64,000 nucleotides of DNA from Streptomyces sp. NBC_00285 (GTDB taxonomy: Bacteria > Actinomycetota > Actinomycetes > Streptomycetales > Streptomycetaceae). The position numbers and the translations under genes were made by a program. Below the pieces are notes generated by a model. That model did not search any database. It was not told where the DNA came from and saw only the letters and a program-made list of their open reading frames with translations. This document shows, in pieces, positions 45,622 through 53,967 of this stretch. Position 1 is the stretch's first letter, and every line of letters begins with the position of its first letter. The stretch covers positions 3,472,001-3,536,000 of the forward strand of contig NZ_CP108055.1 in NCBI RefSeq assembly GCF_036174265.1, read 5' to 3'.

Positions 45622-45797
45622 ATGTCTTTTTAATTGATGCTCTCATGTTGCCTTTGAATGAAAAGTTGATACATTGGTGAAACTGATTGGAGGTTGCGGC
45701 GACGGCGACGTACCTCGGCATGACGGGCGTCCGCGTCCGACGCCGCGACCCCCACACCCCCGTAAAGACGAAGCAGTCCATGAATCAGGAGCCCACA

Positions 45798-46613
45798 ATG
45801 GCGACAACACGTCCGGTAGCCCTCGTGACGGGTGCGTCCTCCGGCATCGGCAAGGCGGCCGCCCTCGCGCTGGTGGCGGCGGGCCACGAGGTGGTCGGCA
45901 CCAGCCGCGACACCTCGCAGGTCACCCCCCTCAACGGCGTGACCTTCCTCGACCTCGACGTGACCAGCGACGCTTCGGTGACCGCCGCGGTCGGTGAGGT
46001 GATCGACCGCTTCGGGCGGATCGACGTCCTGGTCAACAACGCCGGCATCGGCTCGGCGGGCGCCGCCGAGGAAAGCTCCGCCGCGCAGGCGCAGGGCCTC
46101 TTCGACATCAACGTCTTCGGCGTCATCCGCATGACGAACGCCGTCCTGCCGCACATGCGCGCCCAGCGCAGCGGACGGATCGTCAACATCTCGTCCATCG
46201 TCGGCTTCATGCCGCAGCCCTACATGGCGGTCTACGCCGCCTCCAAGCACGCCGTCGAGGGCTACTCGGAGTCCGTCGACCACGAGCTCCGCGAGTACGG
46301 CGTTCGGTCCCTGCTCGTCGAACCCGCCTGGACCAACACCGCGTTCGACGCCGCCAGCGTGCGACCCGACCAGCCCCTGGACGTCTACGCCAAGCAGCGC
46401 CACGTCTTCGAGGAGTACATGGCCGGCGCGGTCAAGGACGGCGACGACCCCGCCGTCGTCGCCAAGGAGATCGTCGCGGCGGCGACCGACGCCAAGCCGA
46501 AGCTGCGCTACACCGCCGGCGCCATGACCGGGCGCGTGCGCACCATGCGCCGCATCGTCCCTTCCCGCATGTTCGATCAGCAGCTGCGCAAGCTCAACCG
46601 CCTGCCCGCCTGA
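45798..46613 (+). CDS. Short-chain dehydrogenase/reductase
   Basis: 271 residues from ATG 45798, with AGGAG eight bases upstream; ATG 45780 is an alternative with no good site. Rossmann motif VTGASSGIGKAA, acidic-type D in FLDLDVTS, NNAGIGS, catalytic Ser in VNISSIVG and YAASK with Tyr/Lys. Classical SDR oxidising or reducing a small alcohol/ketone with NAD(P). First gene of a likely operon with a hydrolase and LtrA under the 45604 promoter. Confidence 0.9.
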   Translation: MATTRPVALVTGASSGIGKAAALALVAAGHEVVGTSRDTSQVTPLNGVTFLDLDVTSDASVTAAVGEVIDRFGRIDVLVNNAGIGSAGAAEESSAAQAQGLFDINVFGVIRMTNAVLPHMRAQRSGRIVNISSIVGFMPQPYMAVYAASKHAVEGYSESVDHELREYGVRSLLVEPAWTNTAFDAASVRPDQPLDVYAKQRHVFEEYMAGAVKDGDDPAVVAKEIVAAATDAKPKLRYTAGAMTGRVRTMRRIVPSRMFDQQLRKLNRLPA

Positions 46614-46665
46614 CCACTCCCACAAGACCGTCATGAAACGCAGCGACAGGAAAGCGAAGCCCGCC

Positions 46666-47517
46666 ATGAGCACCTATCTGGCAGACGCGGCGAAGGACCT
46701 CACCGTGGAAGGCCCCTCCGCGACGTTCACCTACCGGCGCATCGGCCCCCGGGGCGGCATCCCGCTGGTCCTGCTGAACCGGGTCCGCGGGACCCTCGAC
46801 TGGTGGGACCCGGAGTTCCTGGACGACCTCGCCGCCTCCCACGACGTGATCGTGTTCGACAACGTCGGCACCGGCTGCACCACCGGCACCCCACGCGACT
46901 CCGTCGATGGACTCGCCGACGGCACCGTCGAGTTCATCGAGGCCCTCGGCCTCACGCAGGTCGACCTGCTCGGCTGGACCCTGGGCGGCACCGTCGCCCA
47001 GCACATCGCCCGCACCCGGCCCCACCTGGTCCGCAAGCTGGTCGTGGCGGCCGCCAACCCCGGCGGCACGGTGCCCGGCGCTCCCGACCCGGACCCCAAG
47101 GTGCGGGCCACCATGACCAAGCCCGAGGTCACCGGGGACGACCTGGTGTTCCTCTTCTTCCCCGAGACGGACACCGGGCGCGCCGCCGGGTACGCACACC
47201 TCGCCCGGGTCGCCACCCGGCTGGCCACCGGCCACCCCGACGTGTCCGAGGCGGCGGCCATGGGCCAGATCACCGCGATCGGCAAGGACGCGCAGATCCC
47301 CTTCGAGCAGGTGCGGGCGGACCTGGCGTCCATCAAGCAACCCGTCCTGTACGCCACCGGCATGCAGGACGCGATGATCCCCGCCCTGGCCTCCTACACC
47401 GCCGTCCAGCACCTCACCCACGCCACCCTCGTCGCCTACAGCGACGCCGGGCACGCCTTCCTCTTCCAGCACGCCAAGGACTTCGCCCGCCAGGTGAGCG
47501 CCTTCCTCGCCGACTGA
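46666..47517 (+). CDS. Alpha/beta hydrolase with Thr in place of the nucleophile Ser
   Basis: 283 residues. ATG 46666 is chosen; ATG 46633 adds 11 basic residues. No signal peptide, so cytosolic. Fold markers: NRVRGTLDWWDPEF, VDLLGWTLGGTVAQ, ATGMQDAMIP (acid) and SDAGHAFLFQH (His). The nucleophile elbow reads G-W-T-L-G: Thr (ACC) where the sister enzyme at 44333 has Ser. It may be a non-hydrolytic or Thr-using member. Follows the SDR gene by about 50 nt; operon likely. Confidence 0.85.
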   Translation: MSTYLADAAKDLTVEGPSATFTYRRIGPRGGIPLVLLNRVRGTLDWWDPEFLDDLAASHDVIVFDNVGTGCTTGTPRDSVDGLADGTVEFIEALGLTQVDLLGWTLGGTVAQHIARTRPHLVRKLVVAAANPGGTVPGAPDPDPKVRATMTKPEVTGDDLVFLFFPETDTGRAAGYAHLARVATRLATGHPDVSEAAAMGQITAIGKDAQIPFEQVRADLASIKQPVLYATGMQDAMIPALASYTAVQHLTHATLVAYSDAGHAFLFQHAKDFARQVSAFLAD

Positions 47518-47589
47518 CGTTCACACGGACACCGGCCCCACAGGAGGCACGACAAAGTCGGGACGCCTCCCGCACTGAGGAGAGTCATC

Positions 47590-48744
47590 GTGCAGGTGAC
47601 CAGCGACCCGGCGCGCCGGGAGGTCACGCCGCTGGAGCTGTTCTTCGACCTGGTCTACGTCTTCGCGATCGGCCAGTTGTCGCACCGGCTCCTCGTACAT
47701 CCCACCTGGACCGGCACCGCCCAGGCGCTCGTGCTCTACCTCGCCGTCTATGCGGCGTGGGCGTACACCACCTGGGCGGTCACCCTCGTCCCGGCCGAGA
47801 ACCCGCGGACCAGGCGGATGCTACTGGGGGTCATGCTCGCAGGGCTGTTCATGAACGCCGCGATCCCACGAGCCTTCGACGACGCCGGCTGGGTCTTCGT
47901 CGCCACCTTCCTGCTCATTCACATCGGCCGGACCGTATGGCTGCTGACCGTCGGCCTCGACCGGGTCAATCAGGAGCACTTCATCCGCGTCCTGGTCTGG
48001 TTCGTCGCGGCCGCACCTCTGTGGCTGATCGGCGCGGCGGTCCACGGCGGCGCGCGGCTGACCTGGTGGGCCGCCGCCATCCTGATCGAGCTGGCGGGCA
48101 CCTGGGCGGCGCATCCACTGCCCGGCCGCAGGCTGGACTCCCGAGAGGTCGCCTTCGCCGGCGGCCACCTGCTGGAACGCGGTCGACTGTTCATGATCAT
48201 CGCGTTCGGCGAGACAATCATGACCACCGGCACCGCGCTCACCACGGCGCCGTACGCGCCCATGACCCTGCTGACCAGCGGTGTCGCGCTCACCGGCACC
48301 ATCGCGTTGTTCTGGCTGTTCTTCAGCCGCTCAGAACACGTCGTCCACCACTACGAGCAGACCGAGGACCCCATGCGGGCGGGGCGCAGCGGCGTCATCA
48401 GCCTCATGGCCTCCGTCGCCGGAATCATCGCCGCCGCCGCGGGCGACGAACGGGTCATCGCACATCTGGTGGAGCACGCCGGCATCACCACGAACCTGCT
48501 CCTCTTCGGCGGGCCGGCCCTCTACATCGGAGCGCAGACCTGGCACGGGGCGACCCTGTTCGACGCACTGAGCCCGGCACGGCTGATCACGCTGTCCGCC
48601 CTGGTCGTCGGATGCGCGGTCACGACGGCGGTGCCGGCCTGCCTGTCGGCCGTCGTCGCCGCCGCAATCGTCGTCGCGCTGGCCGCGTTCGAAGACCGCC
48701 ATCAGCCGGGGAGGGCGCGTGCGAAGCCGATCCCACCGCGCTGA
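47590..48744 (+). CDS. Low-temperature-requirement A (LtrA) family membrane protein
   Basis: 384 residues from GTG 47590 with GAGGAGAG upstream. Starts TPLELFFDLVYVFAIGQLSH, the LtrA signature, and has about ten membrane segments with HLLERGRLFMIIAFGETIM and FSRSEHVVHHYEQTED. Function in Listeria is linked to cold growth but is not known biochemically. Closes the SDR-hydrolase operon. Confidence 0.88.
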   Translation: MQVTSDPARREVTPLELFFDLVYVFAIGQLSHRLLVHPTWTGTAQALVLYLAVYAAWAYTTWAVTLVPAENPRTRRMLLGVMLAGLFMNAAIPRAFDDAGWVFVATFLLIHIGRTVWLLTVGLDRVNQEHFIRVLVWFVAAAPLWLIGAAVHGGARLTWWAAAILIELAGTWAAHPLPGRRLDSREVAFAGGHLLERGRLFMIIAFGETIMTTGTALTTAPYAPMTLLTSGVALTGTIALFWLFFSRSEHVVHHYEQTEDPMRAGRSGVISLMASVAGIIAAAAGDERVIAHLVEHAGITTNLLLFGGPALYIGAQTWHGATLFDALSPARLITLSALVVGCAVTTAVPACLSAVVAAAIVVALAAFEDRHQPGRARAKPIPPR

Positions 48745-48790
48745 CCTCCACCGACGCACTTGCTCACCGACCGACTCACCGGAGCCTTCC

Positions 48791-48856
48791 ATGAACCTTT
48801 CCACTCACACCGTCCTCGTCACCGGGGCCGGCCGGGGCCTTGGCCGGGCGCCATGA
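48791..48856 (+). pseudogene. 21-codon N-terminal stub of an SDR
   Basis: ATG 48791 to TGA 48856 encodes MNLSTHTVLVTGAGRGLGRAP, the first strand and TGxxxGxG loop of a short-chain dehydrogenase. The rest is gone: at GRA it meets the regulator start, and the stop overlaps that ATG (ATGA). The stub may now act as a translated leader for the regulator. Confidence 0.65.
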
Positions 48857-49515
48857 CGCAGAAGGCCAGCGTGCTGATCTGCGACGATCAGGAGCTGATG
48901 CGGGCCGGCCTCCGCATGGTCGTGGACGGCCAGCCGGACCTCACGGTCGTCGGCGAGGCCGGGGACGGCGAGACGGCAGTGGCGCAGGCGCTCACCCTGC
49001 GCCCGGACCTCGTCCTCATGGAGGTACGGCTGCCCTGCCTGGACGGCATCTCGGCGACCGAGCAGGTTCGGGCCGCGTTGCCCCGGACGCAGGTACTGGC
49101 CCTCACCATGTGCGACCGCGACGAGTACGTCTACGCCTCGCTGCGTGCGGGAGCGAGCGGCTTCCTCGTCAAAGACGCGCCGACCGCCGAGCTGCTCGTG
49201 GCCATCCGCAGCGTCCTGCGCGGCGACAAGGTCATCGCCCCCTCGGTGACACGGCGGCTCATCGACCGCTACATCACAGGTGCCCTCGCTCCGCTCACCG
49301 ACGCAACGCTCGACGTGCTCTCCGACCGCGAGCGCGAGGTGCTGAGCCTGGTGGCCCGCGGGCTGAACAACGCGGAGATCGCCGGGAAGCTGTTCCTCGG
49401 CGAGACCACGGTCAAAACTCACGTGGCCAGGATCCTCACCAAGCTGCGCCTTCGCGACCGGATTCAGGCCGTCGTCATGGCCTACGAGAGCGGACTGGTT
49501 CGTCCTGGCGGGTGA
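48853..49515 (+). CDS. Orphan NarL-family response regulator with Glu at the phospho-acceptor site
   Basis: 220 residues. Receiver: CDDQ at 10-13 and LVKDAP keep the acidic pocket and Lys. The acceptor motif reads DLVLMEVRLPCLDG, so Glu57 stands where Asp is expected (compare DVVLMDVRMPGMDG at 28354). HTH: LSDREREVLSLVARGLNNAEI and TTVKTHVARILTKLR. ATG 48853 overlaps the SDR stub stop. No kinase gene is near. Asp-to-Glu often mimics phosphorylation, so it may be constitutively active (inference). Confidence 0.88.
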   Translation: MTQKASVLICDDQELMRAGLRMVVDGQPDLTVVGEAGDGETAVAQALTLRPDLVLMEVRLPCLDGISATEQVRAALPRTQVLALTMCDRDEYVYASLRAGASGFLVKDAPTAELLVAIRSVLRGDKVIAPSVTRRLIDRYITGALAPLTDATLDVLSDREREVLSLVARGLNNAEIAGKLFLGETTVKTHVARILTKLRLRDRIQAVVMAYESGLVRPGG

Positions 49516-49572
49516 CCCCGTCGGGCGCTCGGGATGGTTTCCGACGACCCAGACGCTCCCTAGGTTTCGGAC

Positions 49573-50170
49573 ATGTCGATCATGCGCGAGTTCCTTCGCC
49601 GCCCCCGGCTCACCGGCGCCGTCGCCGTCGCCCCCAGTTCAGCGACACTGGCGCAGGCCATGACCACCGGCCTGGATCTGGAACACGCCGACGCCGTGGT
49701 GGAGTTGAGGTCCGGCACGGTGCGATCACCGAGGCGATACGGCGACGGCTGGCACCGGGGACACGGCTGGTCGCGGTCGAGCTCAACCCCGTCTTCGCCC
49801 GCCGGCTCGCGGACCGGTGCCGGGACAGCACCGTCGAGGTGGTCCACGGTTCCGCCGAGAACCTGCCGGCGCTCGTCCCCCATCCGGTCGACGCCGTCGT
49901 GTCCGGTCTGCCGTGGACCGTCATGCCGCACGGCGGCAGCGCGGGATCCTCGACGCGGTGACCGGCGTACTGCGCGCGGACGGCCGGTTCAGCACCTTCG
50001 CCTACGTCCACGCGGCCTGGACTCCCCCGGCCCGCTTCGCGGCCGAGCTGGCGACGCGGTTCTCCAGCGTGGAGCGCAGCCGGGTCGTACGGCCGAATCT
50101 CCCGCCGGCGTACCTGCACCGCGCGTTCACGCCGGCCCACACAACCCTTCCCACCACCACTCGAACACTT
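49573..50170 (+). pseudogene. Frameshifted SAM-dependent methyltransferase (PmtA-like)
   Basis: Starts MSIMREFLRRPRLTGAV, then PSSATLAQAMTTGLDLEH. Near 49720 one base is missing in the GTG-AITE motif, and the next frame gives ITEAIRRRLAPGTRLVAVEL, VHGSAENLPALVPHPVDAV and SGLPWTVMPH. Near 49935 another shift leads to RGILDAVTGVLRADGRF and the end. All parts of a class I methyltransferase are present but spread over three frames. Two sequencing errors are an alternative. Confidence 0.75.
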
Positions 50171-50187
50171 CAGAACCGGAGCACAGC

Positions 50188-51021
50188 ATGACGCAGCACA
50201 GCATGTTCAGCATCGAGACCGTGGCGCCGAAGATCCGCCGCGTTACTTTCACGAATGCGCCCGTGAACGTCGTCGGCGCGGACAGTGTCGTCCAACTGCT
50301 CGCTGTCGTCGATGAGTTGAGCAGGGACGAGAAGGTCCAGGTCGTCGTCTTCGACAGCGGTACGCCCGGATATTTCTTCAACCACGCCGATCTCGGCCAG
50401 GTGCCCGAACTCCTGGCGTTGAACGGCGCGGACGGGACCCCGACGTGGGTCGAACTCGTCACGCGGCTGAGCAGCGCCCCCTTCGTCAGCATCGCCTCCA
50501 TCCGCGGGCGTACGCGGGGCGGGGGCGACGAGATCACCCTGGCCTTCGACCTGCGCTACGCCAGCCTCGAGGAGGCGGTCTTCTGCCAGCCCGAGGTCGC
50601 GATCGGCATCGTCCCCGGCGGTGGCGGCAGCGACCGTCTGGCTCGGCTGCTGGGACGGGATCGCGCGCTCGAAGCGGTCCTCACCAGCGAGGACTACGAC
50701 GCCGAGCGCGCCGAGAAGTACGGATGGGTGACCCGGGCCGTCCCCGACGCCGAACTCGATGACCTCGTCAACGGCGTGGCAGCGCGCATCGCGTCCTTCG
50801 ACAGGGCGTCCGTCCTGGGCGCGAAGGCACAGATCAACCGGTCGACCCTGCCGCCGGTGGCCGACCTGCGCGCGTCCTGGGCGGAGTTCGCCAAGTCGGT
50901 CAATTGGCCGGGATTCCAGGCGCGCGTGCCGCAGCTGGGCAAGGCCATCGCCGAGGTCGGTCTCGATGAGATCGAGCGGAACCTCGGCTATTACGCCGGG
51001 CTCATCAACCAGCAGTCATAG
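50188..51021 (+). CDS. Enoyl-CoA hydratase/isomerase-family protein
   Basis: 277 residues from ATG 50188 with GGAG upstream. Crotonase fold: PVNVVGADSV, oxyanion-hole strands IASIRGRTRGGGDEITLAFD and PEVAIGIVPGGGGSDRLARLLG. The usual Glu pair of hydratases is not evident at both positions, so the reaction could be isomerisation, hydrolysis or decarboxylation of an acyl-CoA. Stop is 10 nt before a terminator. Confidence 0.85.
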   Translation: MTQHSMFSIETVAPKIRRVTFTNAPVNVVGADSVVQLLAVVDELSRDEKVQVVVFDSGTPGYFFNHADLGQVPELLALNGADGTPTWVELVTRLSSAPFVSIASIRGRTRGGGDEITLAFDLRYASLEEAVFCQPEVAIGIVPGGGGSDRLARLLGRDRALEAVLTSEDYDAERAEKYGWVTRAVPDAELDDLVNGVAARIASFDRASVLGAKAQINRSTLPPVADLRASWAEFAKSVNWPGFQARVPQLGKAIAEVGLDEIERNLGYYAGLINQQS

Positions 51022-51030
51022 TGGCGCCGC

Positions 51031-51064
51031 GGCGCACCGCCCTGGCGCCCCACGGCGGTGCGCC
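51031..51064. terminator. Terminator hairpin after the crotonase gene
   Basis: GGCGCACCGCC and GGCGGTGCGCC: perfect 11-bp stem, 12-nt loop, 10 nt after the stop. Confidence 0.8.
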
Positions 51065-51087
51065 CAGCAGCCGACTCCCGAGAGCCT

Positions 51088-51307
51088 CAGCCGCTTCCCC
51101 TCGCGCTGGATGCGCGTCAACCGGGCATGCCTCACCGGCACCGCAATCGCAGCCGACCTGCGCTGCTGGCACCAACTCCTCACCTGCACAGGCACCATGG
51201 CCAAAGTTACTCCGAAGACCCTGCACTACCGCTTCCTGCACGTGCGCGCCGTGATCGCGCTTGGCCGGCGCCGCCGAAGACTGAAAACCCCCACAAGCTG
51301 GCCCTGA
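51088..51307 (+). mobile_element. IS1380-family transposase C-terminal remnant
   Basis: Reads FPSRWMRVNRACLTGTAIAA, DLRCWHQLLTCTGTMAKVTP, KTLHYRFLHVRAV and LKTPTSWP, then stop. This is the conserved end of IS1380 transposases (LAKATPKTLRYRLLHVAA type). The catalytic core and terminal repeats are missing. Confidence 0.7.
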
Positions 51308-51319
51308 GCCGAGCAGATC

Positions 51320-51510
51320 GTCACCGCGTTCCGCCTGCTCGTCTTCGGCGGCGCGATCTTCGTCGGTGGCTCGCTGACCACGACCACCGAAGTCGAGAAC
51401 TCCCGGCTACCTCGGGGTCCGCCTCCCACCGCTTCTACCCGAAACCGCGCTCCGGATCCTGCTGGGCACCCTCGCCACCGGCGTCGGCGCGCCATGCCTC
51501 TGGGGACCGC
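51320..51510 (+). pseudogene. Possible TauE/SafE-family permease C-terminal remnant
   Basis: Two frames give LLVFGGAIFVGGSLT and then YLGVRLPPLLPETALRILLG with TLATGVGA. The latter resembles the last membrane segment of sulfite exporter TauE/SafE proteins. Short and frameshifted; low confidence. Confidence 0.3.
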
Positions 51511-51521
51511 ATCACAGCGTG

Positions 51522-52214
51522 AGCGACGGCGGCCCCGCGGTCGAGCCACTCATCGGAACACCTGGGCCGTTTCAATTCGGGCAGTTTCCGTCCGCGCGCA
51601 CCAGCCCCTCACGTCCTGGTGCCGGTGCGATCAGGCTCCTCGAAGCTGTGGTCGAATCCGGTAGGCAGCCCCGGCCGGAGGCCTTCCGGACGCTGAACGA
51701 AGAGCCTGCGGACGGAGGCCGACGGCCCCACTGAAACCCCGCGTCCCCAACACGTCCCTACGATCATGAAAATGAGGTCGAGAAGATGTTGCCGACTCGT
51801 CGGCTCAAGCTTCGCTCGTCAGCATTCCCGCAGGTCAGCGCGACGCTTGCCCGGCGAGGGAGCAAGATCCTCACCCCACTCCGAACTCGCGAGCAGCGGA
51901 TTCAGTCCGTTGAGCGACAGTTGACGCTCCGACACCTCACGAGGAACGTTTCCGCAGGTCAGAAGCCTGCACAGGTGGGGCGGGTGGGACTCGAACCCAC
52001 GGCCGACGGATTATGAGTCCTTTGGGGATCTTGGCGGTCCTTGCCGATCAGTGCCCATTCAGGCCGTTCTTGCAGGTCAGACGTGCTGGTCAGTGTCAGC
52101 CCTGTGCAGTGCTTGTCGAGCTGTTCCTGTCCTTGCGGCCCCTCAATGGCCCCTGGGGGCCGATGAGTTGGACGCTTACCACAGCATCAGCCGCGTCCGC
52201 CCAGTCCAGCCGAG
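51522..52214. repeat. Long imperfect direct repeat, right copy
   Basis: Same order of landmarks as 35612-36293, including the tRNA 3' half in the middle. Differences are scattered substitutions and small indels, so the copies are old or belong to related elements. Confidence 0.8.
51974..52020 (-). other. tRNA 3'-half, attachment-site-like, copy 2
   Basis: 47 nt identical to 36053-36099 within diverged flanks, as expected for a recombination core held by selection or gene conversion. No 5' tRNA half follows. Confidence 0.75.
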
Positions 52215-52270
52215 GAGCGTGCCCCCGGGACTGCGCGTGAACCTGGGTCACAGCTTGTCGATCGGTCGGG

Positions 52271-52609
52271 TCAGCCGAGGACGTAGGTCTCGTCACCGAA
52301 ATCAGCGACGATCTTCAGCTTGCCGCCGAGCGCCTTGACGTAGGCAGCGAGGGTGTCGACCTCGCTGCGCTCCAGTTGCCCCTTCTCGATGCGTGAGACG
52401 CGAGCCTGGGTGACACCCATGGCTTCGGCAACCTGGACCTGTGTGGCGTGCTGCCGCTTCCGCAACTCGGCGAGGCGGTGCACACGAGAGGCCAGGACCA
52501 TCGCCTGAGCTCCCTTCTGAACCTGATCCTTTTCGGCATCGGTGAAGGCGAAGTCCTCGGCCAGGTCTCCCCAGGAGACGGCCTGCGGGTCCTTGAGGTG
52601 ATCAGTCAT
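52271..52609 (-). CDS. XRE-family antitoxin (HigA-like)
   Basis: 112 residues. HTH in the middle: RKRQHATQVQVAEAMGVTQA and RVSRIEKGQLERSEVDTLA. The C-terminus KLKIVADFGDETYVLG is typical of the XRE partner of RelE/HigB toxins. ATG 52609 overlaps the toxin stop (ATGA), giving the toxin-first order of higBA modules. It neutralises the toxin and represses the operon. Confidence 0.85.
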   Translation of the reverse strand: MTDHLKDPQAVSWGDLAEDFAFTDAEKDQVQKGAQAMVLASRVHRLAELRKRQHATQVQVAEAMGVTQARVSRIEKGQLERSEVDTLAAYVKALGGKLKIVADFGDETYVLG

Positions 52610-52989
52610 CGTGCCCCGTCCTCTCCATCGATTCGCTTCAGATGTTCCGCATACGCCTGCTCCGCCTGGGGCACCGCGACGCGGTACCAGCCGGTCCAGT
52701 TGCCCGCCTTGTCACCGCCGACCGGGATCACGGCCTGGCGGTCCGGGTCGAACACGAACAGCAACCGCACTTCCGTGGCTCCTGCCGAGCCGGGGCGGGG
52801 CTCCTTGAGATTGGACAGCGCCGAGCCCTTGATCGTGTCCACCAGAGGGCGGCCTAGCGCGGGACCTTCCTCCTGAAGGGCAGTGACAGCCTGGCTGACC
52901 TGAATCAGGGTGTCGCGGTCAGTACGGCGCAGGCTGTGAAGCCACGAAAGAGCTGGCTCGACCACAACGATCTCCCAAGCCCTACACAT
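52606..52989 (-). CDS. RelE/HigB-type toxin (phage-derived Gp49-like)
   Basis: 127 residues from ATG 52989. WLHSLRRTDRDTLIQVSQAV, LGRPLVDTIKGSALSNLKEP, EVRLLFVFDPDRQAVIPVGG and GWYRVAVPQAEQAYAEHL match the HigB/Gp49 family of ribosome-dependent mRNA interferases. It lies in the 3.5-kb interval between tRNA 3' halves, where a stabilising module is plausible. Confidence 0.85.
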   Translation of the reverse strand: MCRAWEIVVVEPALSWLHSLRRTDRDTLIQVSQAVTALQEEGPALGRPLVDTIKGSALSNLKEPRPGSAGATEVRLLFVFDPDRQAVIPVGGDKAGNWTGWYRVAVPQAEQAYAEHLKRIDGEDGAR

Positions 52990-53127
52990 GCCCCCATCTG
53001 CTATTTATTACACTGGCAGCATACGCCACTGACGTCATAATGACAGACGTGGGACCAGGCCAGCCCGGTCAGCCAAAAGGGAGCACCTTGCCGGGCGTCA
53101 CGTCTCGGCGAAGACCAACCTGTGTGC

Positions 53128-53967
53128 TCAGGCGGGCTGACGGAGTGCGCCGACCAGTGCGCGCGGGTCGTCGGCGTGGAAGCGGATGGTGTGAGCCTCT
53201 TCCGATGCGCCGAGCGGGCGGGTGAAGGGGAGTGGCCGGTTCAACTTCAGGGTCACCGAGGTCTGGCTGCCCACGATCAGGTCGAGGACCCCGTCTTCGG
53301 AGAGGGTGACCAGGTGGCCTTCGGGGTAGCGCCGGTCGACGCGGACCGAGGCGACCGCGTCCGGCGGTACGGCGAGGTCGAAGAGGGCTCCGTAGCGGAT
53401 CCGCAGAGAGCCGTCGGGGCGCACGACGTGCGGCCGGGTGACGCAGGCGGCGTGCAGGGCCAGTACGAGGAGGACGCCGTACAGGTCGAGTACCAGGATC
53501 ACCCGGTGGACCACTGGCCAAGGGATGAGGAAGGCCAGGCCCACCGTCTCGACGACCATGACAAAGAGCAGCCCGTACATCATCGCGGTTTGGGGCCCGG
53601 TGTACGCGGCAGCGAGGTCCCCGGGGCGCACCCCGTGCGTGCCGCGCCGGACCCACCGCCCCAGGGAGGCGAGGGCGCGTAGCTCGTGGAGGACCAGGCG
53701 CCGGACGGTCACCGGCACCGCCTCCTGTACGGCGACCCGCCGCGCCGCCCGGCGGTCCGCGCCGCGGGTGCGCGCGGCCACGTACAGCGAGCGCAGCACC
53801 CAGGCTTCCAGCAGTAGCACTGCGGGCACCAGCGCCTCGGCGCCCGCCAGCGCCCACCCGGGCGGCCGGACCCCGGCCACCAGGCAGGCCGCCAGGGCCA
53901 GTTCCCCCGGCAGCACCGCGGCCACCGCGACCCGCGCCGCCCGTACGCCCCTTGGTCGGCCGTTCAT
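53128..53967 (-). CDS. Membrane protein coupled to a MerR regulator
   Basis: 279 residues. Membrane segments at about 10-31, 37-56, 132-150 and 155-178, then a soluble C-terminal domain (VRPDGSLRIRYGALFDLAVP ... LKLNRPLPFTRPLG). ATG 53967 overlaps the MerR stop. I know similar uncharacterised actinomycete proteins. A MerR-controlled export or resistance role is conceivable, but not shown. Confidence 0.7.
   Translation of the reverse strand: MNGRPRGVRAARVAVAAVLPGELALAACLVAGVRPPGWALAGAEALVPAVLLLEAWVLRSLYVAARTRGADRRAARRVAVQEAVPVTVRRLVLHELRALASLGRWVRRGTHGVRPGDLAAAYTGPQTAMMYGLLFVMVVETVGLAFLIPWPVVHRVILVLDLYGVLLVLALHAACVTRPHVVRPDGSLRIRYGALFDLAVPPDAVASVRVDRRYPEGHLVTLSEDGVLDLIVGSQTSVTLKLNRPLPFTRPLGASEEAHTIRFHADDPRALVGALRQPA

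Larger units (their letters stand above)
45344..45797. other. Intergenic region with terminator and second TetR-type promoter
   Basis: No gene seen. It holds the hairpin at 45411-45444 and the promoter/operator copy at 45604-45674 in an AT-rich stretch, then the leader of the SDR gene. Confidence 0.5.

Noticed and set aside
51519..52240. Small open frames in the right repeat copy
   Set aside because: They are not conserved in frame between the two repeat copies, so coding is unlikely.
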